Made by a program: the position numbers and the translations under genes
The notes under the pieces: model-generated
The model's database searches: none
Told to the model about the DNA's origin: nothing
Seen by the model: the letters and a program-made list of their open reading frames with translations, nothing else
Part shown: piece after piece, positions 43,205 through 53,240 of the stretch
Position numbering within the stretch: the first letter of the stretch is position 1
Layout: every line of letters begins with the position of its first letter
Assembly (NCBI GenBank): GCA_017308495.1
Contig: JAFKES010000069.1
Coordinates: forward strand, 1-64,000
Length of the DNA: 64,000 nucleotides
Source of the DNA: Afipia sp.
GTDB lineage: Bacteria > Pseudomonadota > Alphaproteobacteria > Rhizobiales > Xanthobacteraceae
Direction: 5' to 3'

Positions 43205-44143
43205 CTAGCGCATCTCGATCATCGCGCCCTTGCGGGCGTCCTGAAGATAGGCCTTCGACTTGGCTTCGTACCTCTGCGAGTAGATTTTCTCGCGCGCCTC
43301 GCGCTTGGCGGGAGTGTCCGCCTTGGTCGGCTTGCGGCTGCAAAGCGCCACCATTTCGACTCCCTGCTTGGTCACCTCCGGCGGCGTCAGGTGGCCGATC
43401 GGGGTTTTGTCGAGGATGCTGCGCAGGTTGGGCGGCAGATCGGCGGATGTCTTGGTCAACTGGTCGCGGATGGCGGCGTCGCGCATCGTTCGGAACAGTT
43501 CCTGCGCCTCGTCGCAGCTCTGGATGCGGCTGCGGAGCAATTCGGCCTCCTTGCGGCGGCTGTCGATGGTGGCTTGTCCCGATCCGCGCGGCACCAGCAG
43601 GACGATGGGGCGGACCAGATACTCGAAGCTTTCCGCGCCCGACTTGTCGTCGCCGACGTCCTTAAGGTCCTTTTCCGCCACGACGAAGCTCGACTGGAAC
43701 CGGCCGCGGACGAGGTTGCCCCAGGTCATGTCGGCCTTGATACGGCTCTTGAGCGTCGCGGGACGCACGCCGGAATTCTCCAGCGTCTTGGTGAGCTGCT
43801 CCGGTGTCAGCCGCATGCGCGAGGCCATGTTGGCGAAGGCGCCGTCGACATCGGAGGCGCTCATGTCCAGCCCGTATTTCCTGCCTTCCTTGATCTTGAC
43901 CTTGTCGTTGATCAGGTCGTCCAGCGCTTCCTTGCGCGATATCGCCTTGTGCGTCGTCAGCATCGTCAGCTTGATGCGCTGATCGATATCGAATTGCGTG
44001 ATGGCTTCGCCGTTGACGATGGCGGCAACCGTCTGGGCTTTGAGGGGAGACCCGTGGCCCGACAACGCGAGAACGATGGCAACGAGAACCGCAAATTTTG
44101 CGAAACGAAACTGCAACTTCGAATTCATAGTCGGGACCGTCAT
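43205..44143 (-). CDS. surA: SurA N-terminal domain periplasmic chaperone
   Basis: 312 residues. After a signal peptide ([18 protein letters not shown], cleavage near LKAQ) comes a SurA_N domain: [21 protein letters not shown] and [16 protein letters not shown] parvulin PPIase domain is not evident, so this is a SurA-like chaperone with at most a degenerate catalytic part. It assists outer-membrane proteins such as LptD, encoded just upstream in the same operon. ATG at 44143 (GGAG 13 bases upstream) is preferred; ATG at 44128 is the alternative. Confidence 0.85.
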   Translation of the reverse strand: MTVPTMNSKLQFRFAKFAVLVAIVLALSGHGSPLKAQTVAAIVNGEAITQFDIDQRIKLTMLTTHKAISRKEALDDLINDKVKIKEGRKYGLDMSASDVDGAFANMASRMRLTPEQLTKTLENSGVRPATLKSRIKADMTWGNLVRGRFQSSFVVAEKDLKDVGDDKSGAESFEYLVRPIVLLVPRGSGQATIDSRRKEAELLRSRIQSCDEAQELFRTMRDAAIRDQLTKTSADLPPNLRSILDKTPIGHLTPPEVTKQGVEMVALCSRKPTKADTPAKREAREKIYSQRYEAKSKAYLQDARKGAMIEMR

Positions 44144-44244
44144 CGCCAGTTGAAGGCTCCAGCCTGTATTTTTCGGAAGGTGATTCAATAAAGCCCGGCA
44201 TTGCGGCTGGAATACGCACAGCCGGACTCATCTGAGAGCATTTT

Positions 44245-44276
44245 CGCCCGCGTCCCGACATATTCGGGCGCGGGCG
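44245..44276. other. Hairpin in the lptD-surA gap
   Basis: CGCCCGCG-T-CCCGA and TCGGGCGCGGGCG pair over 13 positions with one bulged base, around ATAT-rich loop sequence. It lies 36 bases after the lptD stop (minus strand). No T tract follows, so mRNA processing or stability is more likely than termination. Confidence 0.4.
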
Positions 44277-44312
44277 GTGGTGAGGCACCGCCAGACGACC
44301 GGACGCGGCGGA

Positions 44313-46790
44313 TTACTGGGCGGCGTTGAACGAGGTTGCGCCGATGGTTCGAAGCCCGATCTGGAGCATCACGCGATGATCCGTGGTCGGGGTGGTGGAC
44401 GCCGGCGTCATATAGTTTCCGGGCGAATAATAGGCGTAGTCGGTAACGTAGTTGACGGCCATGATGAAGCAGTCGTCCACATAGCCCGCGCCGACGATGT
44501 ACTGGTTCACCGAACGGTTGGTGATGTCGTAGCGCAGGCCGCCCGACACCACCCAGTTGGCGCCGATCTTGAACGACCCTGTTCCGAGGACGCCTTCGCG
44601 CCGGTTGAGATAGCCGAGCTCAGGCTGCTTGTCGTAATTGCCGTACAGCATGCTGACCGAGAAGCGGTCGAAATTGGCCTTGCCCTCGAGTTCGAAGCGC
44701 TTCACCGCGAGGTTGCTGTCGTCGAGGCGGAAGCTCGTGGACAGGGTGAAGATCTTGTTGGGCTGGTAGGCGAGGCGGCCGACATAGTCCGAGTGGCGGG
44801 TTTCGAGGCCGCTGTCGACGCCGATGTTGGACATGTTGGGAACGGCGAAGGAGTTCAGCCCGAACAACTGGTAGGATTGGCCGAACAGCACGTTGACGAA
44901 ACCGCCGCGGTCGAATTGCGTCGTGGCCTGCACGCCGACATTGGCGCGGCCGCCGCCCTCGACACGATCCCACCCCGAGAACTTGTTGACGCTGAACAGG
45001 TTGCTGGCGTCGAACGTCAGGCTCTGCGCGTCCTCATTGGGCAGGCGTCCGGCGTTGGGCTCGTTCGGCCGGATGATGATCTGGGCGATCGGCTCGATCG
45101 TCGTGGTGCCCCACGGCTGCACGTTGATGAAGGGATAGCGGTATTCGAGCCCGACGGTCGGCATCAGGCGCGCGGTCTGGTAGGCGCCGGTCTGCACGAA
45201 ATTGGCGACGCCGGGCTGGTTCACGATGTCGGCGTTGATGATGTCGGCGCGCAGCGAGGCGAACGGCGTGAAAATCTGGCCGAACGGATCGGTGAACGAC
45301 CGTCGCCATGACATTTCGCCGGACAGCCGGGTGTAATCGCCGGGCACGCCGCGCAGCAGGCAGTTGGCGCGCGTCCGCGACGCGAACGGATCGGCCGAGG
45401 TCAGTTCGCACAGGCCGTTGTTGAAGGCGGTGGTATTGATCGGGTCGAAATCCGCCTGGTTGCGGCTCAGGCTGATGAAGTTGGCCTTGTAGCTGAACTC
45501 GCCGCCGAGCAGGTTGCGGTTCATCACGTTCGAATAGTCGATCACCGGATGGACGACCGGAATCTGGTTCTGCTGGTCGGCCCCCGAATAGCCGAGGAAG
45601 TGCATGATCCGGGCGTCGAAATAGCTGCGGTTGCCGACGCCGGTCAGATAGAGCTGCGACAGGCCGGTGTCCGGAACCAGCAGGAACGAATTCAGCGCGT
45701 TCTTGTAGGGGCCGAGATTGTAATCGATGAAGAACGCCTTGTCGGTCACCGCGACGGCGTCCCAGCCCCACACCCATTTGTCGTTGAGCGCGAACTGGCC
45801 CTTGGTTTCGACGCCGCCACGGAAGTCGCGGTCGCCGGGGGTGCCGGCGAACTTGCTCGGGTCCTGCTGGTTGATGCCGTAAGCGCGGATTTCATAGGCG
45901 CCGTCGATCAGCCGCTGGCGGAATTCGACCTGGCCGAGGAGACCCTGCCGCGTGGTGTAGCGCGGCGTCACGGTCATGTCGTAGTTCGGCGCCAGCGCGA
46001 AATAATACGGCACCTCGATGCCGATGCCGTAGCGGCTGTTCGACATGTAGCTCGGAATCAGGAAGCCGCTCTTGCGCTTCACCGTCGGGTCCGGCGTCGA
46101 GAAATAGGGCAGGTAGGCGATCGGGCGGCCGAAGAATTCGAGAGTGGCGCTCTCGAAATACAGCATCTTTTCAGTCTGGTCGTGAATGATGCGCGCACCC
46201 TTGACCTGCCACAGCGGCGGCTTCTTCGGATCGTCCTTGCAGGGGGCGCAGGCGGTGTACACGCCGTTCTGGAACACCGTCAGGTTGCCGTCGGTGCGGT
46301 CCGCCCGGGTCGCCGCCATGCGGGTCTGGTCGGCGGTTTCCAGCCGCAGAGAATCGATGAAACCGTCACGGTAATCGTCGGAGAGGTCGATCAGGTCGCC
46401 ATAGGTCACCTTGCCGTCCACGTCGGTGAGGCGGACGTTGCCCTCGGCGTGAAGGCGTTTGGTCTTCTGATCGTAGATGACCCTGTCGGCTTCCAGGGTC
46501 GAGCCGTTGTAATAGATTTGCACGTTGCCGACGGCGGACACGCGCTGGTTGTTGTAGTCGTAATTGACCTCGGTGGCCTGGACGAGCATCTGCCCGTTCT
46601 TGTCGGCGGGGCGCGCCTGCTTCGGCGGCGCGGGCGGGCGGGTGTTGTAACGGTAGGTGCCGATGCCCTGGCCGCCGATCGTATTCGAGCTGGTGATGGC
46701 CTGCGCCTGCGCTGGGCCGATGCCGGACCCGGCCGCCACAAGCAGCGCCAGAATCGCGGACACACCGAGGCATCGACGGCGCAAACTCAT
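44313..46790 (-). CDS. lptD: LPS-assembly outer membrane protein LptD
   Basis: 825 residues. A signal peptide (cleavage near AQAQA, residue 30) is followed by the periplasmic OstA/LptA-like domain (QATEVNYDYNNQRVSAVGNVQIYY, LEADRVIYDQKTKRLHAEGNV) and a large beta-barrel domain with PYFSTPDPTVKRKSGFL and many aromatic-ended strands. It inserts LPS into the outer leaflet together with LptE. The ATG at 46790 starts the signal peptide. The gene order lptG-lptD-surA-pdxA-rsmA is classical. Confidence 0.95.
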   Translation of the reverse strand: MSLRRRCLGVSAILALLVAAGSGIGPAQAQAITSSNTIGGQGIGTYRYNTRPPAPPKQARPADKNGQMLVQATEVNYDYNNQRVSAVGNVQIYYNGSTLEADRVIYDQKTKRLHAEGNVRLTDVDGKVTYGDLIDLSDDYRDGFIDSLRLETADQTRMAATRADRTDGNLTVFQNGVYTACAPCKDDPKKPPLWQVKGARIIHDQTEKMLYFESATLEFFGRPIAYLPYFSTPDPTVKRKSGFLIPSYMSNSRYGIGIEVPYYFALAPNYDMTVTPRYTTRQGLLGQVEFRQRLIDGAYEIRAYGINQQDPSKFAGTPGDRDFRGGVETKGQFALNDKWVWGWDAVAVTDKAFFIDYNLGPYKNALNSFLLVPDTGLSQLYLTGVGNRSYFDARIMHFLGYSGADQQNQIPVVHPVIDYSNVMNRNLLGGEFSYKANFISLSRNQADFDPINTTAFNNGLCELTSADPFASRTRANCLLRGVPGDYTRLSGEMSWRRSFTDPFGQIFTPFASLRADIINADIVNQPGVANFVQTGAYQTARLMPTVGLEYRYPFINVQPWGTTTIEPIAQIIIRPNEPNAGRLPNEDAQSLTFDASNLFSVNKFSGWDRVEGGGRANVGVQATTQFDRGGFVNVLFGQSYQLFGLNSFAVPNMSNIGVDSGLETRHSDYVGRLAYQPNKIFTLSTSFRLDDSNLAVKRFELEGKANFDRFSVSMLYGNYDKQPELGYLNRREGVLGTGSFKIGANWVVSGGLRYDITNRSVNQYIVGAGYVDDCFIMAVNYVTDYAYYSPGNYMTPASTTPTTDHRVMLQIGLRTIGATSFNAAQ

Positions 46791-46840
46791 GCGCCGCCTG
46801 AACCCAGGCGTCAGTTCTTGGAGGGCGGCGACAACGGCCA

Positions 46841-47929
46841 CTACCCGTCCTCCTGATACAGCAAGGCCAAAAATCCCGAGAGGCCGCCCACGCAAACGGG
46901 AAGCCACGCGGCAGCAAGCGGATGCATCAATTCGGCCTTGCTCAAATCTTCAGTTACTTTCGACAGGACATAGAGCAGAAAGCCCGCTGCGACGCCACTC
47001 AAAACCATCTTTTGCACGCCGCCGAAACGGAAGAAGCGCAGGCTCACGGAGGCGGCCAGCATCACCATCGCGGCCAGCAAAAACGGGCGCGCCAGCAGCT
47101 TGTGGTACTGCAAAAGGTATCCGGCTGTGGTTTGCCCGGAATTCTGGGACGACCGGATGTAGTCCGGAAGTTGCCAAAAGGACACAGTTTCCGGGGTCGA
47201 AAAGCTGCTGCGGACCTGCGCCAAAGTCAGGGTGGTGGCGAGTCGGTACTCCGGCTGCTCCGCCGGCGGGCTCTCCAGCGAATAGCGCCGAACGTTGCGA
47301 AACACCCAGTGACCGGATTCGAGGGTGGCTTCCCGTGCCTCGATTCGCTCCTGGAATGCCCCCGACGGATCGTACCGGAACACCGTCACGCCGGTCAGCA
47401 CCGCGCCCTGGCCCTGACTGCGGGCGGCGTTGATGACGGTTTGGCCCTCGCTGGTGGACTGGTTCAGCCAGAAGCTGGCGCCGTCCTGCAGGCCGCGGGG
47501 GCTGTCGGTGTAAATCCGGTTTTCCATGCCCCGGGCCTGTTCCAGCATGTTGGCCGAGACCGGGTTGTAGACGGTGGTGGCCAGCACCCCGAGCACCAGC
47601 GCGCTGACGAGGGCGGGGGTGATGAACTGCCAGGCCGAAATGCCCGCCGCGCGCGCCACCACCAGTTCCAGCCGCCGCGACAGCGCCAGAAACGACACCA
47701 TGCCCCCGATCAGGATGCAGAACGGCATCAGCCGTTCGAGCGTCAGCGGCACCCGGAACAGCGCGGTCTGGGCCACGAAGAACATCGATACCGACTGGAT
47801 GCCGGCGGCCCGGCGCATCAGCTCGATGTAATCGACGATGGCGACGAGCAGGAAAATGCCGAGGAAGGTCGCGACCGAGGCGATCACGAAGCGGGCGGCG
47901 AAATAGCGGGCGAGGATTGTGGTGACCAT
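46841..47929 (-). CDS. lptG: LPS export ABC transporter permease LptG
   Basis: 362 residues with six membrane helices flanking a periplasmic beta-jellyroll domain (about residues 130-265, containing FWLNQSTSEGQTVINA). The start TTILARYFAARFVIASVATFLGIF and LMPFCILIGGMVSFLALSRRLELVVARAAG identify LptG. With LptF and LptB it extracts LPS from the inner membrane. lptD follows after 50 bases. The partner gene lptF, normally directly upstream, is not present between this gene and pepA. Confidence 0.94.
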   Translation of the reverse strand: MVTTILARYFAARFVIASVATFLGIFLLVAIVDYIELMRRAAGIQSVSMFFVAQTALFRVPLTLERLMPFCILIGGMVSFLALSRRLELVVARAAGISAWQFITPALVSALVLGVLATTVYNPVSANMLEQARGMENRIYTDSPRGLQDGASFWLNQSTSEGQTVINAARSQGQGAVLTGVTVFRYDPSGAFQERIEAREATLESGHWVFRNVRRYSLESPPAEQPEYRLATTLTLAQVRSSFSTPETVSFWQLPDYIRSSQNSGQTTAGYLLQYHKLLARPFLLAAMVMLAASVSLRFFRFGGVQKMVLSGVAAGFLLYVLSKVTEDLSKAELMHPLAAAWLPVCVGGLSGFLALLYQEDG

Positions 47930-48405
47930 GCGCGCGATCGCTCTAGGCCGCCATCGGTCGCACGGCGGTCCGTGCGGCCCGGCAGGCCGTTGCGGACGAC
48001 GGCAGTGTCGTCCGGATCATCGTCGCGTCAGTTGAGCCCATTGGGCAGCGCAATCCCCACATTCCCGGCCGGTTCGTCCGTCGTGTCCGAATGGCGCGGG
48101 CGATCCCCCAGGATCTCCCGCAACGGCGCGGACGGTCGTCTCCGGCATTGTCCTATTTCATAGCATCCCTTTGATTGGTCAACAAAATGGCTGAGCCGTA
48201 ACAGAGCTGGCAAGATGGTTAATAAATCGCTGGACGTGGCATTCCGGCCACGGAATCGCGGGGACGAGGCGCCATGACGGCGGCTGGACCGCTTCCGCCG
48301 CGCCGCGCTTGGCAGCACCCGCCGGAAAGCGCCATAGTGCACCATCCCGGCCAGATTCTGGCCCCGTCACCCGCGCAAAGCCGCAATATTCTGGAGGATT
48401 CTTTC
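47930..48405. other. Divergent intergenic region lptG-pepA (lptF missing)
   Basis: 476 bases with no gene that can be supported; an open frame at 48028-48345 (minus) has no similarity to LptF. A TTGACC on the minus strand (48182-48177) followed by AT-rich sequence to 48150 could be the lptG operon promoter. The region around 48170-48230 is distinctly AT-rich for this genome. Confidence 0.6.
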
Positions 48406-49905
48406 ATGACCGACGCCGTCAAGGTCGGCTTCATCCCGTTTTCCGCTGCGGCACGCGGCGTTCTGGTGGTGTTCTGTGACGATGCCCTGAAATTCGGGCC
48501 GGTGACGGGCAGGGCGCTGGGAGCCGCGGCCCATGTGGTCAAGCGCGCCGCCGCCAACCGCTTCAAGGGCAAGAGCGGCGCGACGCTCGATATTCTGGCG
48601 CCCGAGGGCCTCAAGGCGGACCGCCTGATCGTGGTTGGCACCGGCAAGGCCGCTGCGCTCAAGGACAGCGAGTTCATCAGGCTCGGCGGCAAGATCGCCG
48701 CCATGATCAGCGCCGGCACCGAGGCGGTGACGGTGGTGGCGGAACTGCCGTCCGGGACGCTCAAGGCGGCTCAGGCGGCGAACCTCGCCGCCGGCATCCG
48801 GCTGCGGGCCTATCGCTTCCAGCGCTACAAGACCACCAAGAAGGACGGCGACAACGCGCCGCTGCGGGCGCAGTTCTCTATAGCGGTCAGTGACGTCGCC
48901 GCCGCGCGTCGCGCCTTCGCGCCGCAGAACCATGTAGTGGACGGCGTGCTGATGGCGCGCGAGCTGGTCAACGAGCCGCCGAACGTGCTGTTCCCGGTCG
49001 AGTTCGCCCGCCGCGCCAGCCAGTTGCGCAAGCTCGGCGTCCGTGTCGAAATTCTGGATGTTCCGGCGATGAAGAAGCTCGGCATGGGTGCGCTGCTGGG
49101 CGTATCGCAGGGCTCGGAGCACGACGGGCGCGTGGTGGTGATGCGCTGGAACGGCGGCAAGGCGGGAGAAGCGCCCGTCGCTTTCGTCGGCAAGGGCGTC
49201 TGTTTCGACACCGGCGGCATCTCGATCAAGCCGTCCGCCAGCATGGAGGACATGAAGGGTGACATGGGCGGCGCGGCCTGCGTGGTTGGTCTGATGCACG
49301 CGCTCGCTGCGCGCAAGGCCAAGGCCAACGTGATCGGCGCCATCGGCCTCGTCGAGAACATGCCGGACGGCAACGCCCAGCGCCCCGGCGACATCGTCAC
49401 CTCGATGTCGGGCCAGACCATCGAGATCATCAACACCGACGCCGAAGGCCGCCTCGTGCTGGCCGACGTGCTGTGGTACGTGGCCAAGAAGCACAAGCCG
49501 AAATTCATGGTCGATCTTGCCACCCTGACCGGCGCGATCCTGGTCGCGCTCGGCGTCGAATATGCCGGCCTGTTCTCCAACAACGACACGCTGGCCGAAC
49601 GGCTGGCGGCGGCGGGGCAGGAGACCGGCGAGCGCGTCTGGCGCATGCCGCTGGGTCCGGAATACGACAAGCAGATCGATTCCAAGTTCGCCGACATGAA
49701 GAACACCGGCGGCCGCAACGGCGGCTCGATCACCGCCGCCCAGTTCCTGCAGCGCTTCGTCGACGACACGCCGTGGGCCCATCTCGATATCGCGGGAACG
49801 GCCATGGGCGTGCCGGCGTCCGACCTCAACCGCAGCTGGGGCTCGGGCTACGGCGTGCGCCTGCTCAATCAGCTCGTCGCCGATCACTACGAAGCGAAGC
49901 GGTGA
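48406..49905 (+). CDS. pepA: Leucyl aminopeptidase (M17)
   Basis: 499 residues. The metal-binding motifs of M17 peptidases are complete: [26 protein letters not shown] and the signature [12 protein letters not shown]. It is a cytoplasmic hexameric dizinc/manganese enzyme releasing N-terminal residues; E. coli PepA also binds DNA. GGAGG lies 8 bases before the ATG. It is divergent from the lpt operon, as in many proteobacteria, and holC follows by 32 bases. Confidence 0.96.
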   Translation: MTDAVKVGFIPFSAAARGVLVVFCDDALKFGPVTGRALGAAAHVVKRAAANRFKGKSGATLDILAPEGLKADRLIVVGTGKAAALKDSEFIRLGGKIAAMISAGTEAVTVVAELPSGTLKAAQAANLAAGIRLRAYRFQRYKTTKKDGDNAPLRAQFSIAVSDVAAARRAFAPQNHVVDGVLMARELVNEPPNVLFPVEFARRASQLRKLGVRVEILDVPAMKKLGMGALLGVSQGSEHDGRVVVMRWNGGKAGEAPVAFVGKGVCFDTGGISIKPSASMEDMKGDMGGAACVVGLMHALAARKAKANVIGAIGLVENMPDGNAQRPGDIVTSMSGQTIEIINTDAEGRLVLADVLWYVAKKHKPKFMVDLATLTGAILVALGVEYAGLFSNNDTLAERLAAAGQETGERVWRMPLGPEYDKQIDSKFADMKNTGGRNGGSITAAQFLQRFVDDTPWAHLDIAGTAMGVPASDLNRSWGSGYGVRLLNQLVADHYEAKR

Positions 49906-49937
49906 GATGAAGGACTGGACGGCGCGATGCGGGAGTC

Positions 49938-50402
49938 ATGACGCGCAAGATGACTGAAGTTCTATTCTATCATTTGCAGAACATGACGGTGGAGAGGGTG
50001 CTGCCGCCGCTGCTCGAAAAGTCTCTCGAGCGCGGCTGGCGGGTCGCCATCCAGGCCGGCTCGGACGAGCGCGTCGATGTGCTCGACGGCCATCTGTGGA
50101 CCTATCGCGAGGAGTCGTTCCTGCCGCATGGAACATTCCGCGACAGCGATGCGGCCGGCCAGCCGGTGGTTCTGGTCATCGACGAGAGCAACCCCAACGC
50201 GGCCCATGTCAGGTTCATCGTCGATGTCGCCGGCCTGCCGCGCGACTGCGACAGCTATGAACGGGTGGTGCTTGTCTTCAATGGCGACGACGACGAGGCG
50301 CTCGGTGCGGCGCGGGCGGCCTGGTCGGACGGCAAGGCGAGGGGATACACCACCACCTACTGGCAGGCCGACGAGCGCGGCCGCTGGCAGCAGCGCGGCT
50401 GA
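49938..50402 (+). CDS. holC: DNA polymerase III chi subunit
   Basis: 154 residues. MTEVLFYHLQNMTVERVLPPLLEKSLERGWR and SFLPHGTFRD are the HolC signatures. Chi connects the clamp loader to single-stranded DNA-binding protein. Two starts are possible: ATG at 49938 or ATG at 49950, the latter opening the conserved TEVLFYHL. The pepA-holC order is conserved widely. Confidence 0.93.
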   Translation: MTRKMTEVLFYHLQNMTVERVLPPLLEKSLERGWRVAIQAGSDERVDVLDGHLWTYREESFLPHGTFRDSDAAGQPVVLVIDESNPNAAHVRFIVDVAGLPRDCDSYERVVLVFNGDDDEALGAARAAWSDGKARGYTTTYWQADERGRWQQRG

Positions 50403-50598
50403 CTTGGCAGTGGCGGAAAGGCTCTCTTGGCTGTTAATGATATGGCTGTTTTTCGTTGACCGACCCTGTGGTTAGCCACCATGGTGCCGCAAAGGGATGG
50501 TGGGAAGGCTGCGTGCTCGCGTGGTGCGGAGGCATCGCGCCGGGCGCGCGGCCGTGCTCGATGCAGCGCCGGAAGCCATTCGAATCGCTGGAGTCTGT

Positions 50599-51138
50599 GT
50601 GAGAACCGATTTGAACGTCCGGCGTAAAGGGAAGCCTATCCGGCTTGCGGCGCTCTTCATTGTGGTGGCGCCGGTAATGGCCGGTTGCGGCGGCCTCGGA
50701 GGCATGACCGATCTGTCGCTGAAGGATCAGGAATGGTTCGCGCGGCCGGGCCAGATCTTCAAGGCTGGTAATTCCAAGATCGAAACGCCGCCGCTGTCGC
50801 CGACCAAGGAGGTCACCCCGAACGACCTGATCTCGTCCGACGGCGCGTGCCCGGGAATGCCCGAGCCGGCCGCCGCCGACGCTGCGGGCGTTCCGGCGGC
50901 CGCCCCGGTCGCGCTGGGCCATACCGAATGCGACGTCGCCCGCGCGGTCGGCATTGCACCGGACAACGTCAATCTGTCGAACAACGAGCGCGGCGAGCGC
51001 GTGGCGCTCGTCACCTGGACGCACGGGCCGCGCCCGGGCGCCTATACCTTCACCTCGGGCCGCTTGACCGCGATCGAGCGCGTCGATGTGCCCGCGCCGC
51101 CGAAGCCCACGCGCGCCGCCAAGAAGAAGCGCGGCTGA
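50599..51138 (+). CDS. Putative lipoprotein, unknown
   Basis: 179 residues from a GTG that is preceded by GGAG at a 5-base spacing. A basic N-terminus (RRKGKPIRL) and hydrophobic stretch end in VMAGC, an acceptable lipobox (Cys about residue 31). The centre contains TPNDLISSDGACPG, and the C-terminal part a compact domain (TECDVARAVGIAPDNVNL, ALVTWTHGPRPGAYTFTSG) that ends in a basic tail. The tail domain has the length and spacing of small outer-membrane assembly modules, but no homology is claimed. Followed by an inverted-repeat element. Confidence 0.65.
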   Translation: MRTDLNVRRKGKPIRLAALFIVVAPVMAGCGGLGGMTDLSLKDQEWFARPGQIFKAGNSKIETPPLSPTKEVTPNDLISSDGACPGMPEPAAADAAGVPAAAPVALGHTECDVARAVGIAPDNVNLSNNERGERVALVTWTHGPRPGAYTFTSGRLTAIERVDVPAPPKPTRAAKKKRG

Positions 51139-51150
51139 TCTTGAGATCAA

Positions 51151-51275
51151 GTTCTCATGGTGAGGAGCGAGGCAAAGCCTCGCGTCTCGAACCATGAGCG
51201 AGAGATGAAACGATCTTTGATCGATACGGATTCATCCTTCGAGACGCGCGCAGGCGCGCGCCTCAGGATGAGGAT
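51151..51275. repeat. Second palindromic repeat family
   Basis: TTCTCATGGTGAGGAGCGAG near the left end and CGCGCCTCAGGATGAGGATC at the right end frame inner sequences GTCTCGAACCATGAG and ATCCTTCGAGACGCGC, which pair partly with each other. This differs from the copies at 8995/15881/27659/36465. It lies between two converging genes and is also of a type common in Bradyrhizobium genomes. Confidence 0.65.
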
Positions 51276-51283
51276 CGCACCCG

Positions 51284-53143
51284 TCACCCCGTTGCGTCGT
51301 CGTAAGCCGAACTCGCCGCCAGCCAGTCGTCCTCGGCGCGGGCGAGCGCCTCGGCGGCGCTGACGCGCGCCTTGGTAAGCTGCGCCGCCTGCTTGGGGTC
51401 GCGCTTGAACAGGTCCGGCAGCGCCAGCGCCGCGTCGATTTTCTCGATGATGCCGGTGATCCGCGCCATCTCGCTTTCCGCGCCGGCGATCTGCTGCTTG
51501 AGCGGCGTGCGCTTTTCGCTCCTGAGACGCTGCGGTTTCTCGCGACCCGCTGTCTCGCGGCTGGACGAACGCATGCCGCGCGCCGTCAAGACCGAGCGGC
51601 GATAGTCGTCGAGGTCGCCGTCATAGGGCTGCACCGCGCGGTCGGCGACCACCCACAACTGATCGGCGCAGGATTCGATCAGATAGCGGTCGTGCGACAC
51701 CATGATGATCGTGCCGGGGAAATCGTTGATCGCTTCCGCCAGCGCCGCGCGGCTGTCGATGTCGAGATGGTTGGTCGGCTCGTCGAGGATGATCATGTTC
51801 GGCGCGGCGAAGGTGGCGAGCCCGAGCAGCAGCCGCGCCTTTTCGCCGCCGGACAGCGAACCGACCTTGGTGTCGCCCGCCTTGCCGGAAAAGCCGATGG
51901 CGCCGACGCGGGCGCGCACCTTGGTTTCGGTGTCGTCGGGCATCAATCGTCGCAGATGGTCGTAGGACGAGGCCTCCAGATCGAGTTCGTCGGTCTGGTG
52001 CTGGGCGAAATAGCCGACCGACAGGTTGGCGGAGCGCACCACCTTGCCGGAAAACGGCGCGAGCTTGCCGGCGAGCAGCTTCACCAGTGTCGATTTGCCA
52101 TTGCCGTTGGCCCCGAGCAGGGCGATGCGGTCGTCGTTGTCGATGCGCAGCGTCACCCGGTTGAGCACCGGCCTGTCCGGATCGTAGCCGACCGAGACGC
52201 CGTCCACCGCGATGATCGGCGGCGACAGGGTTTTCTCCGGCTCGGGGAAGGTGATCTCGCGGACGTCCTGCGTCACCAGCGCCGTCACCGGCTTCATCCG
52301 CTCCAGCATCTTGACGCGGGACTGCGCCTGCTTGGCCTTCGAGGCCTTGGCCTTGAAGCGGTCGACGAACGCCTGCAGCCGCTTGCGCTCGTCCATCTGC
52401 TTTTTGGCGTGCTTGGCGTCGAGCATCTCGCGGGTGGCGCGCTGCTCCTCGAACGACGAGTAGCTGCCCTTGTAGAGCGTGAGCTTGCCGTGATCGAGAT
52501 GCAGGATCTGGTCGACCGAGGTGTCGAGCAGGTCGCGGTCGTGGCTGATGACGATCACGGTGCGCGGATAGCTGGCGAGGTGATCCTCCAGCCACAGCGT
52601 GCCTTCGAGATCGAGATAGTTGGTCGGCTCGTCGAGCAGCAGCAGGTCGGGCGCGGCGAACAGCGTCGCAGCCAGCGCCACGCGCATGCGCCAGCCGCCG
52701 GAGAATTCCTGGCAGGCGCGCGCCTGATCGTCGGCAGAGAATCCGAGGCCGGAGAGAATGGCGGCGGCGCGGGCCGGGGCCGAATGGGCGTCGATGTCGA
52801 CGAGGCGGGTCTGGATGTCGGCGATGCGATGCGGGTCAGTGGCGGTGTCCGCCTCGCGCAGCAGGGCGTCGCGTTCGAGATCGGCCTTGAGCACGACGTC
52901 GATCAGGCTTTCGGGTCCGTCCGGGGCTTCCTGAGCGAGGCTGCCAACGCGCCAGCGCGGCGGCAGGGTGATCGCGCCGGCTTCGAGCGGCAGGTCGCCG
53001 CGAATGGCGTGAAACAGCGTGGACTTGCCGACGCCGTTGCGGCCGACGAAGCCGACCCGCGCGCCGGGAACGATCTGTACCGTGCTTTGATCGATCAGCA
53101 GCCGTCCGGCGATGCGGATCGAAATGTCGTTGATGGAGAGCAT
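51284..53143 (-). CDS. ABC-F family ATPase (Uup/YheS-like)
   Basis: 619 residues with two ABC domains in one chain and no membrane segment: Walker A GRNGVGKST and GANGNGKST, Walker B with LLLDEPTNYLD and IILDEPTNHLD. Between them is the charged P-site tRNA interaction linker (KKQMDERKRLQAFVDRFKAKASKAKQ). A C-terminal coiled coil (residues about 555-610) follows. ABC-F proteins act on the ribosome rather than in transport. The subgroup is closest to YheS by the linker; exact role unknown. Confidence 0.93.
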   Translation of the reverse strand: MLSINDISIRIAGRLLIDQSTVQIVPGARVGFVGRNGVGKSTLFHAIRGDLPLEAGAITLPPRWRVGSLAQEAPDGPESLIDVVLKADLERDALLREADTATDPHRIADIQTRLVDIDAHSAPARAAAILSGLGFSADDQARACQEFSGGWRMRVALAATLFAAPDLLLLDEPTNYLDLEGTLWLEDHLASYPRTVIVISHDRDLLDTSVDQILHLDHGKLTLYKGSYSSFEEQRATREMLDAKHAKKQMDERKRLQAFVDRFKAKASKAKQAQSRVKMLERMKPVTALVTQDVREITFPEPEKTLSPPIIAVDGVSVGYDPDRPVLNRVTLRIDNDDRIALLGANGNGKSTLVKLLAGKLAPFSGKVVRSANLSVGYFAQHQTDELDLEASSYDHLRRLMPDDTETKVRARVGAIGFSGKAGDTKVGSLSGGEKARLLLGLATFAAPNMIILDEPTNHLDIDSRAALAEAINDFPGTIIMVSHDRYLIESCADQLWVVADRAVQPYDGDLDDYRRSVLTARGMRSSSRETAGREKPQRLRSEKRTPLKQQIAGAESEMARITGIIEKIDAALALPDLFKRDPKQAAQLTKARVSAAEALARAEDDWLAASSAYDDATG

Positions 53144-53240
53144 GGCGGGCTTTTACGGAACGGTCTGGCGAACGCAACAGCTTTGTCGTGACCGTTCCGC
53201 GAGGACGGCGGACGGCTCACGCCGCCGTGTCGGACATGAA

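Noticed and set aside
48172..48183. TTGA-TTGG-TCAA as an FNR-type box before lptG
   Set aside because: Spacing is 4 rather than the 6 bases required between TTGA and TCAA; better explained as part of an AT-rich promoter.
48028..48345. Minus-strand frame of 105 residues as a possible LptF remnant
   Set aside because: It has no membrane helices and no LptF-like motif; most likely chance.
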